Positions 5,678-7,721 of a stretch of DNA of 7,721 bases are shown here, in pieces (the stretch's first letter is position 1; the number at the start of each line of letters is the position of its first letter). The translations under genes were made by a program, and so were the position numbers. This stretch comes from an uncultured Lachnospiraceae bacterium (GTDB taxonomy: Bacteria > Bacillota_A > Clostridia > Lachnospirales > Lachnospiraceae): positions 1 to 7,721 of the forward strand of contig CADAHD010000126.1 in assembly GCA_902787595.1 (NCBI GenBank), in the 5' to 3' direction. The notes under the pieces were generated by a model. It was not told the DNA's origin, did no database searches, and worked only from the letters and a program-made list of their open reading frames with translations.

Positions 5678-6850
5678 CTATACGCCTGCTGCGCTGTCAA
5701 GCAGTTCTATGCCCTTCCGTATCCTCTTAAGGCTCTCTTCCTTGCCAAGTACCTCCATTATCTCGGTAGCGCCGGCAGGAGTCATCTGCTTGCCGGACAC
5801 TGCTGTACGGATAGGCCACATCACGTATCCGTTCTTTACGCCCTTCTCTTCCACATACTTAAGCAGTGTCTGATAAAGCGCATCGTTGGAATAATCCTCC
5901 TGAGCCTCCAGTATGGGCAGCATGTCCTTAAGCACCTGAAGCGAAGATGCGCTGTCGGTCTTCATCTTCTTATGCGTATACATAGCCGTATCATATTCGG
6001 GAAGCTCCTCAAAGAAGTCCACATGCTCTGCTATATCAGGGAATACTTCGATACGGGTCTTTACCATAGCCGCTATCTTCTTAAGGTCCAGATCCTTCTT
6101 TATGGTCTGCTTAAGATAAGGCTCTGCCATGGCGTAGAAAGTATCAAAATCCATAGCCTTTAAGTACTCGCCGTTCATCCAGCGCAGCTTGACTATATCA
6201 AATACCGCAGGCGATTTGCTTATCCTGTGATAATCAAATTCCTTTATCAGCTCATCAAGTGAGAAGATCTCCCTGTTATCCTCGGGGCTCCAGCCCAGCA
6301 GCGCTATAAAGTTTACGATAGCCTCGGTAACAAAGCCCTGCTCCAGCAGATCCTCAAATGAAGAGTGGCCGCTTCTCTTTGAAAGCTTTTTATGATTCTC
6401 ATCGGTGATGAGCGGAAGGTGGATGTATACCGGGCTCTCCCAGCCAAAGGCATCATAAAGTCTCTGATACTTGGGCGAAGAAGAGATATACTCGTTTCCT
6501 CTTACCACATGGGTGATGTTCATCGTGTGATCGTCAACCACATTTGCAAAGTTGTATGTCGGATAGCCGTCGGACTTGATCAGTATCATATCGTCGAGCT
6601 CTGCATTTTCAACTGTGATATCGCCGTAAAGCTCATCCCTGAAAGTAGTGGTGCCCTCGTTAGGTATGTTCTGCCTTATAACAAAAGGCTTGCCTGCTGC
6701 CAGATTTGCCTCTACCTCTTCCTTCGAAAGGCCCAGGCAGTGCTTATCATAGATGCTGATCTCCTTGCCTTCCACGACCTCGGTCTTGAGCGTCGCCAGT
6801 CTCTCTTTATCACAGAAGCAGTAATATGCCTCACCCTTTTCTCTGCACAT
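5678..6850 (-). CDS. gltX: C-terminal fragment of glutamyl-tRNA synthetase
   Basis: The fragment holds about 387 genuine residues from [10 protein letters not shown] to the TAG at 5678. The zinc site known from E. coli GluRS is visible as CFC followed by YDKHC (Cys-X-Cys, then Tyr-X3-Cys). The catalytic domain continues through [20 protein letters not shown], the [19 protein letters not shown] segment and the KLSKR loop (about 6374-6388). The stem-contact [10 protein letters not shown] region, SKSPAVFD and the anticodon-binding helical domain follow. The first in-frame ATG is at 6850 ([10 protein letters not shown]), one residue before the lesion; it lacks a good ribosome site, and codons upstream of 6841 in this frame are shifted readings of the N-terminal half. 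Confidence 0.7.
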   Translation of the reverse strand: MCREKGEAYYCFCDKERLATLKTEVVEGKEISIYDKHCLGLSKEEVEANLAAGKPFVIRQNIPNEGTTTFRDELYGDITVENAELDDMILIKSDGYPTYNFANVVDDHTMNITHVVRGNEYISSSPKYQRLYDAFGWESPVYIHLPLITDENHKKLSKRSGHSSFEDLLEQGFVTEAIVNFIALLGWSPEDNREIFSLDELIKEFDYHRISKSPAVFDIVKLRWMNGEYLKAMDFDTFYAMAEPYLKQTIKKDLDLKKIAAMVKTRIEVFPDIAEHVDFFEELPEYDTAMYTHKKMKTDSASSLQVLKDMLPILEAQEDYSNDALYQTLLKYVEEKGVKNGYVMWPIRTAVSGKQMTPAGATEIMEVLGKEESLKRIRKGIELLDSAAGV

Positions 6851-7091
6851 AGGGACCGTAACCGCCGTCCTTATCCGGCCCCTCATCATGATACAGGCCT
6901 GTCTTTTCAAGCGTGCGGTTTATGATATCGATAGCGCCTTCCACAAAACGTTCCTGATCGGTATCCTCGATGCGCAGCATAAAATCGCCGCCCTCATGCT
7001 TTGCGATAAGGAACTCATACAGCGCGGTCCTTAAGTTTCCGACATGCATCTTCCCCGTAGGGCTGGGTGCATAACGTGTTCTGATCTTCAT
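6831..7091 (-). CDS. gltX: N-terminal fragment of glutamyl-tRNA synthetase
   Basis: The fragment has 86 codons, of which 83 are genuine. It holds the first half of the Rossmann catalytic domain: [20 protein letters not shown] with the HIGH-type motif HVGN (16-19) for ATP binding, and [15 protein letters not shown] (39-53), the glutamate-site segment. After YVQ (81-83) it runs three codons out of frame (RKG) into a TGA at 6831-6833. The ATG at 7091 is supported by AAAGGAGG (7103-7110), 11 bases upstream; the longer TTG-initiated frame from 7133 would read through the hairpin repeat and is rejected. On its own the fragment cannot be an active synthetase. Confidence 0.7.
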   Translation of the reverse strand: MKIRTRYAPSPTGKMHVGNLRTALYEFLIAKHEGGDFMLRIEDTDQERFVEGAIDIINRTLEKTGLYHDEGPDKDGGYGPYVQRKG

Positions 7092-7115
7092 GATTATATT
7101 TTCCTCCTTTTGTGT

Positions 7116-7148
7116 AAAGATCCTTCGGGCCAAAGTCCTCCGGATGAC
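7116..7148. repeat. Diverged third copy of the hairpin repeat, upstream of gltX
   Basis: The plus strand has AAAGATCCTTCG at one end and GGATGAC at the other, identical to the ends of the two units at 3332-3407 and in the same orientation, but the centre differs (GGCCAAAGTCCTC). On the minus strand it can still fold: an outer ATCC/GGAT stem, three purine-purine G.A or A.G oppositions, then an inner GG/CC stem with a small T-rich loop. It fills most of the 66 bases between the GldG-like stop and the gltX start and ends just before the gltX ribosome site. Confidence 0.65.
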
Positions 7149-7157
7149 ATTTCTTTT

Positions 7158-7721
7158 TCAGTTTCTTCTTCTGTAGTACCAGATGCCCAGTCCCACAAGA
7201 AGAACCGCTCCGGGCAGCACGCCCGTAAGTATCAGAGAGATAACGCCCCTGGCAGTGGGATCCACCAGAATGGGATCGTAACTGTATGGCTTGACGGGCA
7301 CATCGGCCTCCGCCTCCGTTTCGGAAAGTTTTAAAAGGCTCCTCATGAAAAGCTCGTAGTTACTGCCGTTTACAGCCATGTTTATATCTTTATACAGGAA
7401 GTAATCCGTAGTATAGGTCACCACCCTGCTGATACCGTTGTCGCCATATCTCTCGGTATATATACCCAGAGAGAAAGGACCTTTTTCCATATCGCGGCCC
7501 ACCTTTATAAAGGCGTTCTCTGTGGTGCGAAGGAAGGTGTTTCCGCTCACATCCGCCGTCTCCTTAAGGCGTATTCCCCTTGAGAAGGGCATGTAGATAA
7601 AGCGTGTGCGACTGGTGGTATACACAGCCCTTGTCAGCTCTCCCTCTACTATCTCGGGCAGCAGAAATTCCGGCGTGCCGTTATAGTAGGCGGGATCAGC
7701 CTCGCTTACAACTCCCGGCAT
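7158..7721 (-). CDS. GldG-like ABC transporter auxiliary membrane protein, C-terminal part
   Basis: 187 codons are visible; the frame is open at the right edge and the gene surely begins outside, so the methionine at 7721 need not be its start. The visible part is an extracytoplasmic beta-rich segment (LLPEIVEGELTRAVYTTSR, then a GPFSLGIYTERYGDNGISRVV stretch) and a DYFLYKDINMAVNGSNYELFMRSLLKL segment. A KPYSYDPILVDP linker, one membrane helix (about visible residues 159-181) and a basic end YYRRRN follow. That order is typical of the C-terminus of GldG/DUF4350-like proteins, which accompany ABC-2 type export systems; the RVV...DYFLYKDIN-NYELF pattern corresponds to their last GATase-like part. 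The basic tail after the helix suggests that it ends in the cytoplasm. It is followed 66 bases later by gltX, probably by chance adjacency more than by shared function. Confidence 0.68.
   Translation of the reverse strand: MPGVVSEADPAYYNGTPEFLLPEIVEGELTRAVYTTSRTRFIYMPFSRGIRLKETADVSGNTFLRTTENAFIKVGRDMEKGPFSLGIYTERYGDNGISRVVTYTTDYFLYKDINMAVNGSNYELFMRSLLKLSETEAEADVPVKPYSYDPILVDPTARGVISLILTGVLPGAVLLVGLGIWYYRRRN

Larger units (their letters stand above)
5678..7091 (-). pseudogene. gltX: Glutamyl-tRNA synthetase gene, broken by an internal deletion/frameshift
   Basis: The whole locus encodes a class I GluRS, which charges tRNA-Glu and, in most Firmicutes, also mischarges tRNA-Gln for GatCAB. Residues 1-83 are read in one frame and end in GGYGPYVQ; homology then jumps to another frame at [10 protein letters not shown]. 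Bacterial GluRS (B. subtilis and E. coli as I remember them) has about 15 residues between these points (a Q-S-E-R...Y...L-V/L-E-K-G stretch). Here only one base separates the CAG codon (6843-6845) from the GAA codon (6839-6841), so about 44 bases are missing. 83 + 387 + 15 gives 485 residues, the normal length. The rest of the reading frame is free of further damage. The gene is normally essential, so the choices are a sequencing or assembly error, a redundant copy, or a recent true lesion. Confidence 0.85.

Noticed and set aside
6851..6910. A natural short start for the gltX C-terminal part (separate gene or programmed frameshift)
   Set aside because: The frame upstream of 6841 is a shifted reading of conserved GluRS codons, begins with a TTG without a good ribosome site, and about 15 conserved residues are absent, which frameshifting cannot restore.
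7092..7157. A T-box or other amino-acid-sensing leader before gltX
   Set aside because: The gap is only 66 bases, mostly taken by the hairpin repeat; there is no room for a T-box specifier stem and antiterminator and no terminator T-run.

Overview
The window reads as bacterial chromosome from a Clostridia (Firmicutes) lineage, most likely a gut or rumen member of the Lachnospiraceae. That placement is inferred from remembered family resemblance, not from a search. It rests on the long citrate synthase, the GldG-like ABC auxiliary protein, the DUF1292 protein and the GluRS wording, together with strong AGGAGG-type ribosome sites and AT-rich intergenic promoters. Genes are densely packed and all but one lie on the minus strand.

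Layout, in minus-strand reading order. (a) From the right edge (7721) to 3751: the C-terminal part of a GldG-like membrane protein, then gltX (glutamyl-tRNA synthetase), then a compact UvrD/Rep-type helicase. gltX is broken: the N-terminal 83 codons and the C-terminal 387 codons are in different frames, and about 15 conserved codons are missing at 6838-6845. (b) 3459-3773 is the only plus-strand gene, a small acidic DUF1292 protein. It converges on the helicase and overlaps it by 23 bases, and its rho-independent terminator lies inside the helicase coding sequence. (c) 3258-3458 is a control region with two divergent, overlapping sigma-A-like promoters and a tandem pair of identical 29-base hairpin repeats. 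(d) 3257 to the left edge is a tight cluster: a DUF5662-like protein, trpS, citrate synthase, and the start of a lactonase-family beta-propeller protein, separated by only 5-22 bases.

The genes are mostly housekeeping: tRNA charging (TrpRS, GluRS), entry of acetyl-CoA into the citrate branch, a helicase and a possible sugar-lactone hydrolase. I see no phage, transposase, CRISPR or defence genes. The items that most deserve a second look are the gltX lesion, a dispersed hairpin repeat family (three copies, same orientation) with a conserved outer stem and G.A-mismatch architecture, the terminator that doubles as helicase codons, and a stem that closes over the helicase start region.
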